DNA from: Spirosoma luteum DSM 19990
GTDB lineage: Bacteria > Bacteroidota > Bacteroidia > Cytophagales > Spirosomataceae
Length of the DNA: 40,218 nt
Reading direction: 5' to 3'
NCBI RefSeq assembly: GCF_000374065.1
Contig: NZ_KB893279.1
Coordinates: forward strand, 1-40,218
Part shown: piece by piece, positions 1-7,443 of the stretch
Layout: the number at the start of each line of letters is the position of its first letter
How positions within the stretch are numbered: position 1 is the stretch's first letter
Notes under the pieces: generated by a model
The model's database searches: none
What the model saw: the letters and a program-made list of their open reading frames with translations, nothing else
Told to the model about the DNA's origin: nothing
Position numbers and translations under genes: made by a program

Positions 1-293
1 GGAAAAAGTATACGGCGATCAGGCCTACAACGGTGTATTCAAAAAAGCACTTGGGGAATGGAGTATTGATTTTGAAAAAGCTTCGCGAGCGGAGTCAGCG
101 AAAGGGTTTGTTCCAGTGGCAAAACGGTGGGTGGTGGAGCGGAGTATTGCTTGGACAAACTTCTTCCGTCGGCTAGTAAAAGACTACGAACACACGCTGA
201 GTTCATCAATAAACTGGCTTTATTTGGCTAACATTCAGCTAATGCTACAGAGAATACCCTCAGAATCAAGCACCTAATTCCCCAACACGCTCT
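1..293 (+). mobile_element. 3' end of an IS5-family insertion sequence (left part outside window)
   Basis: The window opens inside a transposase gene. Its stop codon is followed after two bases by a short segment, ccccaacacgctct (280-293), and then TA (294-295). IS427-type members of the IS5 family duplicate a TA target, so 293 is a reasonable right boundary and 280-293 a candidate terminal inverted repeat. The left end is not visible, so the repeat cannot be matched to its partner. The boundary is inference; the transposase identity is firmer. Confidence 0.6.
2..277 (+). CDS. IS5-family transposase, C-terminal fragment
   Basis: This reading frame is open from the window edge to a TAA at 275-277 and gives the last 91 residues of a DDE transposase. 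The fragment begins with VYGDQAYNG, which carries a catalytic Asp region, and continues with KRWVVERSIAWTNFFRRLVKDYE. That second segment is the classic IS5-family block WVVER..AW..RFRRL.KDYE containing the catalytic Glu. The start lies outside the window, so it cannot be said whether the whole gene is intact. The visible part has no frameshift or internal stop. Confidence 0.88.
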   Translation, partial: EKVYGDQAYNGVFKKALGEWSIDFEKASRAESAKGFVPVAKRWVVERSIAWTNFFRRLVKDYEHTLSSSINWLYLANIQLMLQRIPSESST

Positions 294-295
294 TA

Positions 296-370
296 GGCGG
301 ATATACCAGATGTAAGCGCCAACAAGGCTAATCAGCAACAGTGCAAAGGCAATAAGCTATCCCTTTTCAT
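296..370 (-). pseudogene. Remnant of a small membrane-protein gene cut by the IS5 element
   Basis: Directly downstream of the Nudix gene, an ATG at 368-370 opens a short minus-strand frame (MKRDSLLPLHCC, then stop). One frame over, 356 to 294 encodes a strongly hydrophobic stretch, LIAFALLLISLVGAYIWYIR, that reads like a single transmembrane helix and runs up to the TA at the IS5 boundary. A one-base shift near 356 would join the ATG to this helix. My reading is a small membrane gene, third in the DUF2231-Nudix operon, disrupted by the insertion and also frameshifted. It is too short to assign to a family. Confidence 0.35.
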
Positions 371-382
371 CTTGCCAGGTAG

Positions 383-1066
383 TTATAGTAAGCCCATTAA
401 CTCATAGTCGCCAACCTGTTTCAGGTACAGTAAATGCGCCAGTACGCCATGTAGATTAGCCACTTTTTGCTGAGCTTCGGGAAACGTAGCGATATGCAGT
501 TGCGTATGTTCATTTTCCCCTTCCTTGCCCGTGGACTTTTCATGCATGGCTTTAATTTCGGCCAGGGGCATTCGGCGTTCGAGATAAAAAAAATAAAGAG
601 TCTCGTCGCTGGTAGCTGTAGCCGAAAACAGCGGACGGCTGAACAGTGACTTTACGTCGGTGGGTTCAACACGAAGCCCCGTTTCCTCACCCAACTCCCG
701 CATAGCCACCGCCTGGGGTGAAGCGTCCTTTTCGTCTATCATGCCAGCGGGGTGCTCATACGTTATCGACCCGTCGCCGATTCGTCGCTGGCGGATGAGG
801 ACTACGTATTTTTCCTCCGTTTGTTGATCAATCAAAACGACCAGAATGGAAACTGCATCCCCTTTCAGGAAACAGATCGGGTTCAGTTTAGTCCCTTCGG
901 GTGACTGGGCATCTACCTTAAGCAGTGCGTATAAAATACTACCATCCTTCTCTGCCCGGTGGACGTATACCGGATCGATTCCGTTTATTGACACCTGGTT
1001 TTCTTCCAGATGACGATGCCATTTTTGGTACTTGGCTGTCTGATTCAGGGGTTTAGATTCATTCAT
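383..1066 (-). CDS. Nudix hydrolase, ADP-sugar/UDP-sugar diphosphatase-like
   Basis: A 227-residue cytoplasmic Nudix protein. The Nudix box lies at about residues 108-131 (GMIDEKDASPQAVAMREL, then GEETGL) and keeps the REL-x-EE-x-G metal-binding core. It has one extra residue before the helix, so the family's first Glu position is an Asp. The preceding segment (FLKGDAVSILVVLI, RQRRIGDGSITYEHPAG) resembles the ADP-ribose, ADP-sugar and UDP-sugar pyrophosphatase branch, such as plant NUDT14. It probably hydrolyses a nucleoside-diphosphate sugar; the exact substrate is unknown. It starts two bases after the DUF2231 frame ends, so the two are likely co-transcribed. Confidence 0.85.
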   Translation of the reverse strand: MNESKPLNQTAKYQKWHRHLEENQVSINGIDPVYVHRAEKDGSILYALLKVDAQSPEGTKLNPICFLKGDAVSILVVLIDQQTEEKYVVLIRQRRIGDGSITYEHPAGMIDEKDASPQAVAMRELGEETGLRVEPTDVKSLFSRPLFSATATSDETLYFFYLERRMPLAEIKAMHEKSTGKEGENEHTQLHIATFPEAQQKVANLHGVLAHLLYLKQVGDYELMGLL

Positions 1067-1068
1067 AC

Positions 1069-1580
1069 CTAATGAGGTCTGTCAATTACGGGTATGTCGG
1101 TAGCTGGCTTCCCTGACAAGGAATTAGGGGCGTTCAGGTGAGCACTCTGGTCAACGCCCACGCCTAGTCGATCAACCAGTTCACCACCCACCCAGCCCGT
1201 CATGCCTAGTATAATAAACGCTAACCCAGCACTAATCAGCGCCAGGGTCGATGGATGATAACTTGGCTCATCGGTACGCCACCACCAGCTACCGGCAAAC
1301 AGCAGCAATACCGTTACGTTGCCTAATCCATGCAATAAACCAATCCGTTTGGCCCGTGTGCCGTCTTGAATGGCAAACCAGTCAATCCAACCCGGAATCG
1401 CAGCTGCCAGCCCTCCCAGGAGCCCAGCCGTTATCATCCAATAAGCGACCAGAGCCATAGTCGAGTTGTCATTTAGCAGATACACCACATCAAAAATGAC
1501 AGAGGTAGCTAGGAGGCCCAGTGGAAAACCACCAGAATCGGGTGAGCCGCATGCCCAGCCAGTTTTGCTTTACTTTCCAT
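1069..1580 (-). pseudogene. DUF2231 membrane protein gene with a single-base frameshift
   Basis: The longer open piece (from 1488 down to 1069, with a GTG-like start) encodes a DUF2231-type membrane protein: AAIPGWIDW, several hydrophobic helices, GWVGGELV and a polar tail. The family's N-terminal start is missing from that frame. It is present in another frame from an ATG at 1578-1580: MESKAKLAGHAAHPILVVF, the typical 'HP..V.FP.GL' opening. That frame stops after HWAS. Adding one base at the gg of 1523-1524 would join ...ILVVF to PLGLLATSVIFDVVYLL without a gap. The gene is therefore complete except for a one-base deletion, either a real mutation or a sequencing error. It lies just upstream of the Nudix gene in the same orientation. 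Confidence 0.75.
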
Positions 1581-2678
1581 GCTAGTTTATTTGTACTGCT
1601 TAACGGGTTTCCTACTTTGGCGTTTAGAATCGTTGTTTACTAATGAGGCAAAGGTTCTAACCCACCAGGGTAAGAATAAACCGGGGTAGCTGACACATTC
1701 TGTGCATATCCGCCACAGGAGGGCTACAATAAGCTAAAATTTTGGTAGTCAAGTTATACAGCCTCACTGTCTGTACCTGGGGCAAGCGGGAGTTTGTTAA
1801 ATGTAAACGAATTGATGCCACCAGGCCGCTGGAATACCGGTGACGGTGTGCCGTTGCGATGAGGCATTAAGTACGCTTATCCGGGCGCCAGTGCGGTGCA
1901 GGGCGAACGGCGGAACGACTAACTGTTGCGCGTGATCGACGTATCCTGCCGTAAAATTCTGGCATGGTTATACCAAAGTAGCATTCACCACATTGATTTG
2001 ATCAACCAATGGTAATCTGTAAACCAGCATTAACTATTGCTGTGCTGGACTGAATGAACCCGTAACCTCGTAGTGAGTCGCCCTGATTATACTACGGTGT
2101 CCCATCCACACAGGGTTTTACGTTGCCAGTACCATACTTCAAAGGCTCACTGGATAGCCATCACTATCAATCCTGGGACTATTCCTATCAATTACGGGAC
2201 ATTCTATTAATTGGCTAACTAATTCGTGAGTTCACCTAATATCTTAGCCACCAAGATGTAAATGCCGGGCGGGTATACATCGACTCTGCGCTCCTGTAAG
2301 GCATTAGTAATAAGTAGTTTAGTCATTATAAAAGGCAATCGATTCTGACAAACTACGGAAGCTTTATCGTGCACACACCCGAAAATTTGTTGCCGTAAAA
2401 TCAACAGTTCACGACTCACACAATGAAACCCCACTACTTTACAAAGCAACAAAGAATACCTCCTGCTGAGTATTGGTGTAACGGGTTCTCGGATAGAGCA
2501 GTAAATGATTCAATACGCTTTCATTCCGCTAGCCGTAGCTGAACCGAAGGGACTGAAGTTAGCTATTGAGCAATGGAGTAGTGACCTGCCCCTTTGAGTA
2601 AACATGCAAATGGCTGACCGAACCATTCAGGACCAGTATACGATGCTAACTAAACTTTACACACTAAAAATTAAAGCC
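1581..2678. other. About 1.1 kb with no convincing gene; decayed coding traces
   Basis: No intact gene is supported here. On the minus strand there are short protein-like stretches broken by stops. Around 2140-1940 a frame reads phrases such as YNQGDSLRGYG, IVNAGLQITIG and SNQCGECYFG, separated by stop codons. Around 1960-1800 another frame is open for about 55 residues without a start. At 2325-2219 a frame reads ITNALQERRVDVYPPGIYIL, which resembles the end of a type IX secretion sorting domain (usually '...VD...YPAGIYVL.V'). A 77-residue open frame at 2219-2452 covers the last piece but has no credible N-terminus. These look like relics of secreted-protein genes; no family is assigned. Confidence 0.4.
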
Positions 2679-4049
2679 ATGAAAACGCAGTTTAATGACG
2701 TAATTTTTCCGGATAACGGCAAAAGAACAAACCTTCTATCCCATATCTTTTTGACGCTGCTATTTGTCCTTTCTCTGACTGCCTGCCAGGACCACCGTAC
2801 CCCCGATCCCGTTGCTTTATCAAAACCAACCATTACCTATTCGGACGATGTAGCTACTAAATGGATCGATTTGGAGCTTAGACTCGTAAAAACGACGGCT
2901 GGGTTTACTCCTCCTATTGTGGCTCGTGCGTTGGGGTATACGGGTCTGGTTTTATACGAAACTGTTGTGCCGGGTATGAGTACATACAAGTCATTGGCCG
3001 GGCAGTTAAACGGGTTACCCACGTTGCCACAACCGGATGCCACGAAAGAATACAACTGGGCACTAGCCGCCAATATCGCCCAGTATACGCTGATAAAGGC
3101 ACTTTATCCAACGACGAGCGATGCCAACAAAACGACAATAGATTCACTGAAACTGAGTTTGGAGAATAGCCTGAAAGCGGGTGTTGCGCCGGATGTAGTA
3201 AATCGGTCAAATCAATTTGGAACGACTATGGCTACCGCTATTTTTGATTATTCTAAAACGGATGGTGGCCACGAAGCCTACAAAAACGTGTTTCCAACCG
3301 ACTATACAACGCCTGTGGGGCCAGGACTTTGGTCGCCAACCAGTGCGCAACTCATTCCGATGTTACCATACTGGGGTAGTAACCGGTCTTTTGTGGCAGC
3401 CAATGCCAATGTAAACCCACCAGCACCCTATCCATACTCGACTGATACCAATTCCGATTCGTATAAGGATGCGCTGGAGGTGTATACAGTGGGCAAAAAT
3501 TTGACGATGGAACAAAAAGAAATTGGCCTTTTCTGGGCCGACGGCGGTGGGTCGCTTACTCCTCCCGGACACCATATTAATATTGCGGTTATCGTTCTCA
3601 AAAAAGAGGATGCCCGTTTGGACAGATCTGCCGAAACCTTCGCTAAAGTCACCATGGCGGTATCGGATGCGTTTGTGGCCTGCTGGAGAGCCAAGTATGT
3701 ATACAATGTACTTCGGCCGATTACCTACATTAAAAGCCAGATTGACCCTAACTGGGAGCCATTGATTCCCACGCCACCTTTTCCTGAATATACCTCTGGG
3801 CATTCGTCCGGTTCGGGGGCGGCTTCGCAGATTTTAACCGATCTCTTTGGGGATAACTACGTCTTTACCGATAACACCTGGGCAGGCACGTTTGCCGGTC
3901 GTTCCTTCAGCTCCTTCTTTGATTATGCGGAAGAAGCGGCAATTTCCCGGCTTTATGGTGGTATTCATTTTCGGAGCGCAAACGAAAAAGGCATAGCAAA
4001 TGGTAGGCTCATTGGTAAAAATATCAGCGCATTATCCTTTAAAAAGTAG
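2679..4049 (+). CDS. Vanadium-dependent haloperoxidase-like (PAP2 superfamily) lipoprotein
   Basis: A 456-residue protein counted from the ATG at 2679. This start is preferred because a lipoprotein signal follows (hydrophobic LSHIFLTLLFVLSLTAC with a Cys after LTA). An in-frame ATG at 2604 would add 25 residues before the signal. All vanadate-binding residues of the haloperoxidase fold appear with correct spacing: Lys339 and Arg346 (KYVYNVLRP), Ser373-Gly374-His375 (TSGHS), and Arg424 and His430 (SRLYGGIHF). The family either oxidises halides with peroxide or acts as an acid phosphatase; sequence alone does not decide. It is probably anchored at the outer membrane facing the periplasm or surface. 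A strong terminator follows, so it is likely monocistronic. Confidence 0.88.
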   Translation: MKTQFNDVIFPDNGKRTNLLSHIFLTLLFVLSLTACQDHRTPDPVALSKPTITYSDDVATKWIDLELRLVKTTAGFTPPIVARALGYTGLVLYETVVPGMSTYKSLAGQLNGLPTLPQPDATKEYNWALAANIAQYTLIKALYPTTSDANKTTIDSLKLSLENSLKAGVAPDVVNRSNQFGTTMATAIFDYSKTDGGHEAYKNVFPTDYTTPVGPGLWSPTSAQLIPMLPYWGSNRSFVAANANVNPPAPYPYSTDTNSDSYKDALEVYTVGKNLTMEQKEIGLFWADGGGSLTPPGHHINIAVIVLKKEDARLDRSAETFAKVTMAVSDAFVACWRAKYVYNVLRPITYIKSQIDPNWEPLIPTPPFPEYTSGHSSGSGAASQILTDLFGDNYVFTDNTWAGTFAGRSFSSFFDYAEEAAISRLYGGIHFRSANEKGIANGRLIGKNISALSFKK

Positions 4050-4165
4050 CACCTGCTGCCGACCCACAGCACCACTATTTTCCACTTGCGGGTGCGGCTC
4101 CGTACCCAGCTGACTCGGGTAAAAATTCAGGAAAATCGACGTATAGGCTTAACCGGAACCCGGTA

Positions 4166-4209
4166 GCAAGCCTCTTAACCGGTATCCCGTTGAGAGGCTT
4201 GCTTTTTTT
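4166..4209 (+). terminator. Rho-independent terminator after the haloperoxidase gene
   Basis: A perfect 10-bp stem (4166-4175 with 4193-4202, gcaagcctct/agaggcttgc) and a 17-nt loop are followed by seven T residues (4203-4209). It ends the haloperoxidase transcript and separates it from the DUF1080 gene. Confidence 0.88.
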
Positions 4210-4388
4210 ATCATTATGGAAGCGTTTTGCCAAGATTCTCCTACGGAGCAATCGGTGGGGAAAGTCTATCAAAATGGGAATGCCAGTTGTATGGCCAACG
4301 AGACAACAGCGTCAAAACGGGTAGATGTACGAGGTATCATTCTTCCTGTAACGTATTGTGTTCGTTAACACCCAAAAAGTACTGCCCC

Positions 4389-5180
4389 ATGAAACACGTT
4401 GCCCGTGAGTTAATCCATATAACGCCCGTTTTACTATTGCTCATTGTTTGTGCGGCCATGATACCCCTGGCAAAAGAACCGGTAGGAGTGGGGGTTAAAG
4501 CACCCAAAGGAGCCGAAATGCTGTTCGATGGGTCGCGTAAGATGCTGGACGAAAAGTGGATGTATTGGGAAGGACCCCGTTTAAAAGCGACGATGCCCAT
4601 CAAATGGCAAATCGAGAAAGACCCCGCCGGGAGCGGTACAGTCATGAATACCAATGACCCCGCAGCAGCCGGTGGGTTGTATGGAGCCGCTGACATTGTA
4701 ACCAAAGAAACATTCCGGGACTTTCGGCTGCACGTAGAATTTTATGTCAGCAAGCCAGGGGGTAACAGTGGCGTGTATCTGCAAAATCGCTACGAAATTC
4801 AGATTTTCGACGGCGATACAACCTCGCACGGGTTAGGAGCCATTATCAATGAATCGCCTTCCCCGTATAAACTGTATACGGGTCCCGGCAAATGGAACGC
4901 TTACGACATCGAGTTCAGGGCTGCCCGCTTCACCGACGGCAAACGTACCGAACCAGCTATGGCAACCATTTATCTGAACGGGAAAAAAGCCCATACTAAT
5001 CGCCCGATCAACCAGGTTTGGGGCGGCCCTAATTCCGGCATCGACGGGGGGAACGATGGTGGCAAAGGCATCACCGATACGCCTGGAGGCATCAAACTCC
5101 AGGCTGAAGGCCACGATGTATTCTATCGAAACATCTGGATTAAGCCCCTGGACTTGAAACAGGCCAACACGGATTTTTAA
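4389..5180 (+). CDS. Exported DUF1080 protein (3-keto-disaccharide hydrolase family)
   Basis: A 263-residue protein counted from the ATG at 4389, chosen because MKHVARELIHITPVLLLLIV forms an N-terminal export signal or anchor. The upstream in-frame extension to 4227 overlaps the region right after a terminator and looks non-coding. The body is a single DUF1080 concanavalin-like domain with AEMLFDGS, FRDFRLHVEFYVSKPGGNSGVYLQNRYEIQI and a C-terminal GIKLQAEGHDVFYRNIWIKPL. The domain occurs in exported sugar-processing proteins of Bacteroidota, where some members cleave 3-keto-glycosides. There is no partner sugar dehydrogenase nearby, so the substrate stays open. Confidence 0.87.
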   Translation: MKHVARELIHITPVLLLLIVCAAMIPLAKEPVGVGVKAPKGAEMLFDGSRKMLDEKWMYWEGPRLKATMPIKWQIEKDPAGSGTVMNTNDPAAAGGLYGAADIVTKETFRDFRLHVEFYVSKPGGNSGVYLQNRYEIQIFDGDTTSHGLGAIINESPSPYKLYTGPGKWNAYDIEFRAARFTDGKRTEPAMATIYLNGKKAHTNRPINQVWGGPNSGIDGGNDGGKGITDTPGGIKLQAEGHDVFYRNIWIKPLDLKQANTDF

Positions 5181-5197
5181 GTGATACCCCGTTTATC

Positions 5198-5278
5198 ATG
5201 AAAAATAAGACGGGTGAGCAAATGCTGGTGTATATGGCAAACGGCAAGGCAGAAAAGCAACCAATTCCGAATAAATAA
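5198..5278 (+). other. 26-codon open frame, possible gene relic
   Basis: An ATG at 5198, 18 bases after the DUF1080 stop, opens a frame (MKNKTGEQMLVYMANGKAEK, then QPIPNK and stop). It has a protein-like composition but no recognisable family. It could be a tiny gene or, more likely, the tail of a lost gene. Low confidence. Confidence 0.2.
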
Positions 5279-5388
5279 TCTTCGTAACCCGTTCTAAAGG
5301 CAAAAACTTATTTACCCGGCTCGGGTAAGCACTGCTCAATGCTGTTCAAATGAGTGGTATTTACCCAAGCCGGTCGATACGTACGCCC

Positions 5389-5982
5389 ATGGAAAGAAGA
5401 CTAATAGTGCCGGTAGCTATCCGCTTTTTGTTACTTATTTTCCTGTCAATCAGTTTTTTGTACTTATCTGGTTGTTCAGGCTGCTCCCGGTCGGGCAGTC
5501 ATCAGCCGCGCCGGACCCGGAGTAACCCGGCCGACAAGGCCGCTACGGCGGTCAATCCTTCGGAACCCAAGCCAACGCTGACTCAACTAGGCAACGGCCC
5601 CACCGAGGTACGCATGAAGAAGGAAAATGGAGTGTACAAAGTACCAGTAACGGTTAATGGAACGTCTATGCAATTTATCCTGGATACGGGCGCCAGCCTG
5701 ATTTCTATATCCTCAACAGAAGCCGAGTTTATGATGAAACAGGGCACAATCACCGACGATGATATAGTAGGCCAATCGCGGTTTCAGGATGCTAACGGCG
5801 ATATTTCGCCCGGTTCCATTATCCGGCTTAAATCCGTACAAATTGGCGACCGGATTCTGGAAAACGTTCACGCTAGTGTCGTTAGCGGGGCCAAGGCCCC
5901 TTTGTTGCTGGGCCAGTCGGCTTTGTCGCAGTTTGGTAAAATTTCACTGGATTATCGACGAAATATTGTGACGTTCGACTGA
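5389..5982 (+). CDS. Retropepsin-like aspartic protease, putative lipoprotein
   Basis: A 197-residue protein from the ATG at 5389. This start places a clear lipoprotein signal at the N-terminus (IRFLLLIFLSISFLYLSGC); the ATG at 5350 would add 13 residues. After a polar linker comes a single clan-AA aspartic protease domain: VPVTVNGTSMQFILDTGASLI contains the catalytic Asp99-Thr-Gly motif, followed by an AEFMMKQG helix and a C-terminal LLLGQSALSQFGKISLDYRR block. Such single-domain proteins act as dimers and are known from TIGR02281-type families. The target is unknown. The following gene starts 39 bases after the stop, so the two may be co-transcribed. Confidence 0.85.
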   Translation: MERRLIVPVAIRFLLLIFLSISFLYLSGCSGCSRSGSHQPRRTRSNPADKAATAVNPSEPKPTLTQLGNGPTEVRMKKENGVYKVPVTVNGTSMQFILDTGASLISISSTEAEFMMKQGTITDDDIVGQSRFQDANGDISPGSIIRLKSVQIGDRILENVHASVVSGAKAPLLLGQSALSQFGKISLDYRRNIVTFD

Positions 5983-6021
5983 AATTTGGTGTTTAGTTTT
6001 TATCAACCCCGACAAGCACCT

Positions 6022-7443
6022 ATGACCGAAACCGAACTAACCGACCGATTGCGCGAAGCCATTGTCCTTGATGGCCCCGATGCCTGGAAAACCAACAGCT
6101 ACCTTCAGGATGCACAACAGGCGGGTATTTCGCTAACCGACGCGCTGAAACGGGCCAGTGAGATTAGCCAGGAAGTAGCCGGAAACAAACTGCTGTTTCA
6201 GAATATACAGGCCCGTATTACCCGACTGGCCCAGCCCTCGCGTAGTCCGTATGTAGACCAGGACTTGAACCAGATTGTCAACGCGGCCTCTTCTTTAAAG
6301 CTTTCCCCCGATTTTGTTAAAAACCAGTGGGTTCCAACGGTATTGAAACGACTGGCAGCCGCATCGGCACCTGGTACGCCCGAACCGACGCCTGTTTTCC
6401 CGGTACCCAAACCGGTGCCCGCTGTACCAGAGTTAACTGAAGTACCGCAGGTATCGAAAACGACAGCCTCCAATTCCGATGAGGTAATCAAACAAGAAAT
6501 AGAATCGCCAAAGCCAGCCGAAAAAAAGGAGACTTCCCGCCCTCCTGAACCATTTGTGCCCCCCATTGCGCCGAAGCCCGTTGTGTTGGAGCACACCATT
6601 CCCGAGCCAGCACCCGTTGTGCGGTCGTTTACGGCGGTTCCGGCCCGCGTACATAAGGGGCAACCCGTTACGTTGGCCTGGGAAGTAGAAAATTTGCTGG
6701 CCGTTACCATTGATGACTTGGGCGAAGGCTTGTCGCCGAAAAACCGGGGCTGGGTAAAACCATCGAAAAGCACGGATTATACCCTCTTCGATGTCAATAA
6801 CAACCCGCTGAGTACCGTTCGGGTGGAGGTTATTCCCCGCGACCGGAGTGGGGTGTACGGGGTTTTGTTCGCCCTGGTGCTGCTGGCCATTATCTACTGG
6901 TTTATCAAGAGCAGCAATGCCAACAGTAACGCACCAACACCAACTCGTAAAACCGACCAGACCAGCCAGTCGATCCGGCAAAGAGAGCCTTATCAGGACG
7001 TCGCCAGCGATACGCGTCAGGAACCAAACCGTGAAAACTCATCCGCAACAACTACCGAGAGTCCGGTAGAACCAACGGACGCGCCGGACGTGGCCTTGTC
7101 TGAGAGTCCTAAAAAAAAAGGAGAATCCACTGACATACCGGTTAAAGAGGAAACGCAGCCCGAACCGGAAGTTAAACCCGCCACCCCCGCTGATGCTCGA
7201 CAGGGTAAATACGAAGAAGCATTCGGCAATAAACCCTACGATAAGGCAGAACTGGGAGCTGATGAGCAGGGCTGGCGACGCGCCCGAAGCAATGGCCGCT
7301 GGGGCTATATCAATGAAGCTGACGAATGGGTCATTAGACCCGAGTTTGAAGCTGTAACGCCCTTTCGGAATAATACGGCCTCCGCTTTTCTGAATGGTCA
7401 GCTCATTACCATTAACCGGAATGGGGAGCAGGTAAGAAATTAA
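6022..7443 (+). CDS. Single-pass membrane protein with Ig-like and WG-repeat segments
   Basis: A 473-residue protein from the ATG at 6022; the frame extends upstream to a TTG at 5986, which is less likely. An alpha-helical N-terminal part (about 1-120) is followed by a Pro/Glu-rich linker. Next is an Ig-like stretch (about 205-280, VVRSFTAVPARVHKGQPVTL to STVRVEVIP), a transmembrane helix (about 279-298, VLFALVLLAIIYWFI), a second charged low-complexity linker, and a C-terminal WG repeat (about 415-470, WRRARSNGRWGYINEADEWV). There is no signal peptide, so the N-terminal half is probably cytoplasmic and the WG repeat periplasmic. The function is not recognised. Its stop overlaps the convergent downstream gene by four bases. 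Confidence 0.72.
   Translation: MTETELTDRLREAIVLDGPDAWKTNSYLQDAQQAGISLTDALKRASEISQEVAGNKLLFQNIQARITRLAQPSRSPYVDQDLNQIVNAASSLKLSPDFVKNQWVPTVLKRLAAASAPGTPEPTPVFPVPKPVPAVPELTEVPQVSKTTASNSDEVIKQEIESPKPAEKKETSRPPEPFVPPIAPKPVVLEHTIPEPAPVVRSFTAVPARVHKGQPVTLAWEVENLLAVTIDDLGEGLSPKNRGWVKPSKSTDYTLFDVNNNPLSTVRVEVIPRDRSGVYGVLFALVLLAIIYWFIKSSNANSNAPTPTRKTDQTSQSIRQREPYQDVASDTRQEPNRENSSATTTESPVEPTDAPDVALSESPKKKGESTDIPVKEETQPEPEVKPATPADARQGKYEEAFGNKPYDKAELGADEQGWRRARSNGRWGYINEADEWVIRPEFEAVTPFRNNTASAFLNGQLITINRNGEQVRN

Noticed and set aside
2219..2452. 77-codon minus-strand open frame as a real gene
   Set aside because: Only the C-terminal 25 residues look protein-like; there is no signal peptide or credible start. 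Described as a relic instead.
4227..4388. 54-residue N-terminal extension of the DUF1080 protein
   Set aside because: It begins right after a terminator and precedes a clear export signal; the ATG at 4389 is the better start.
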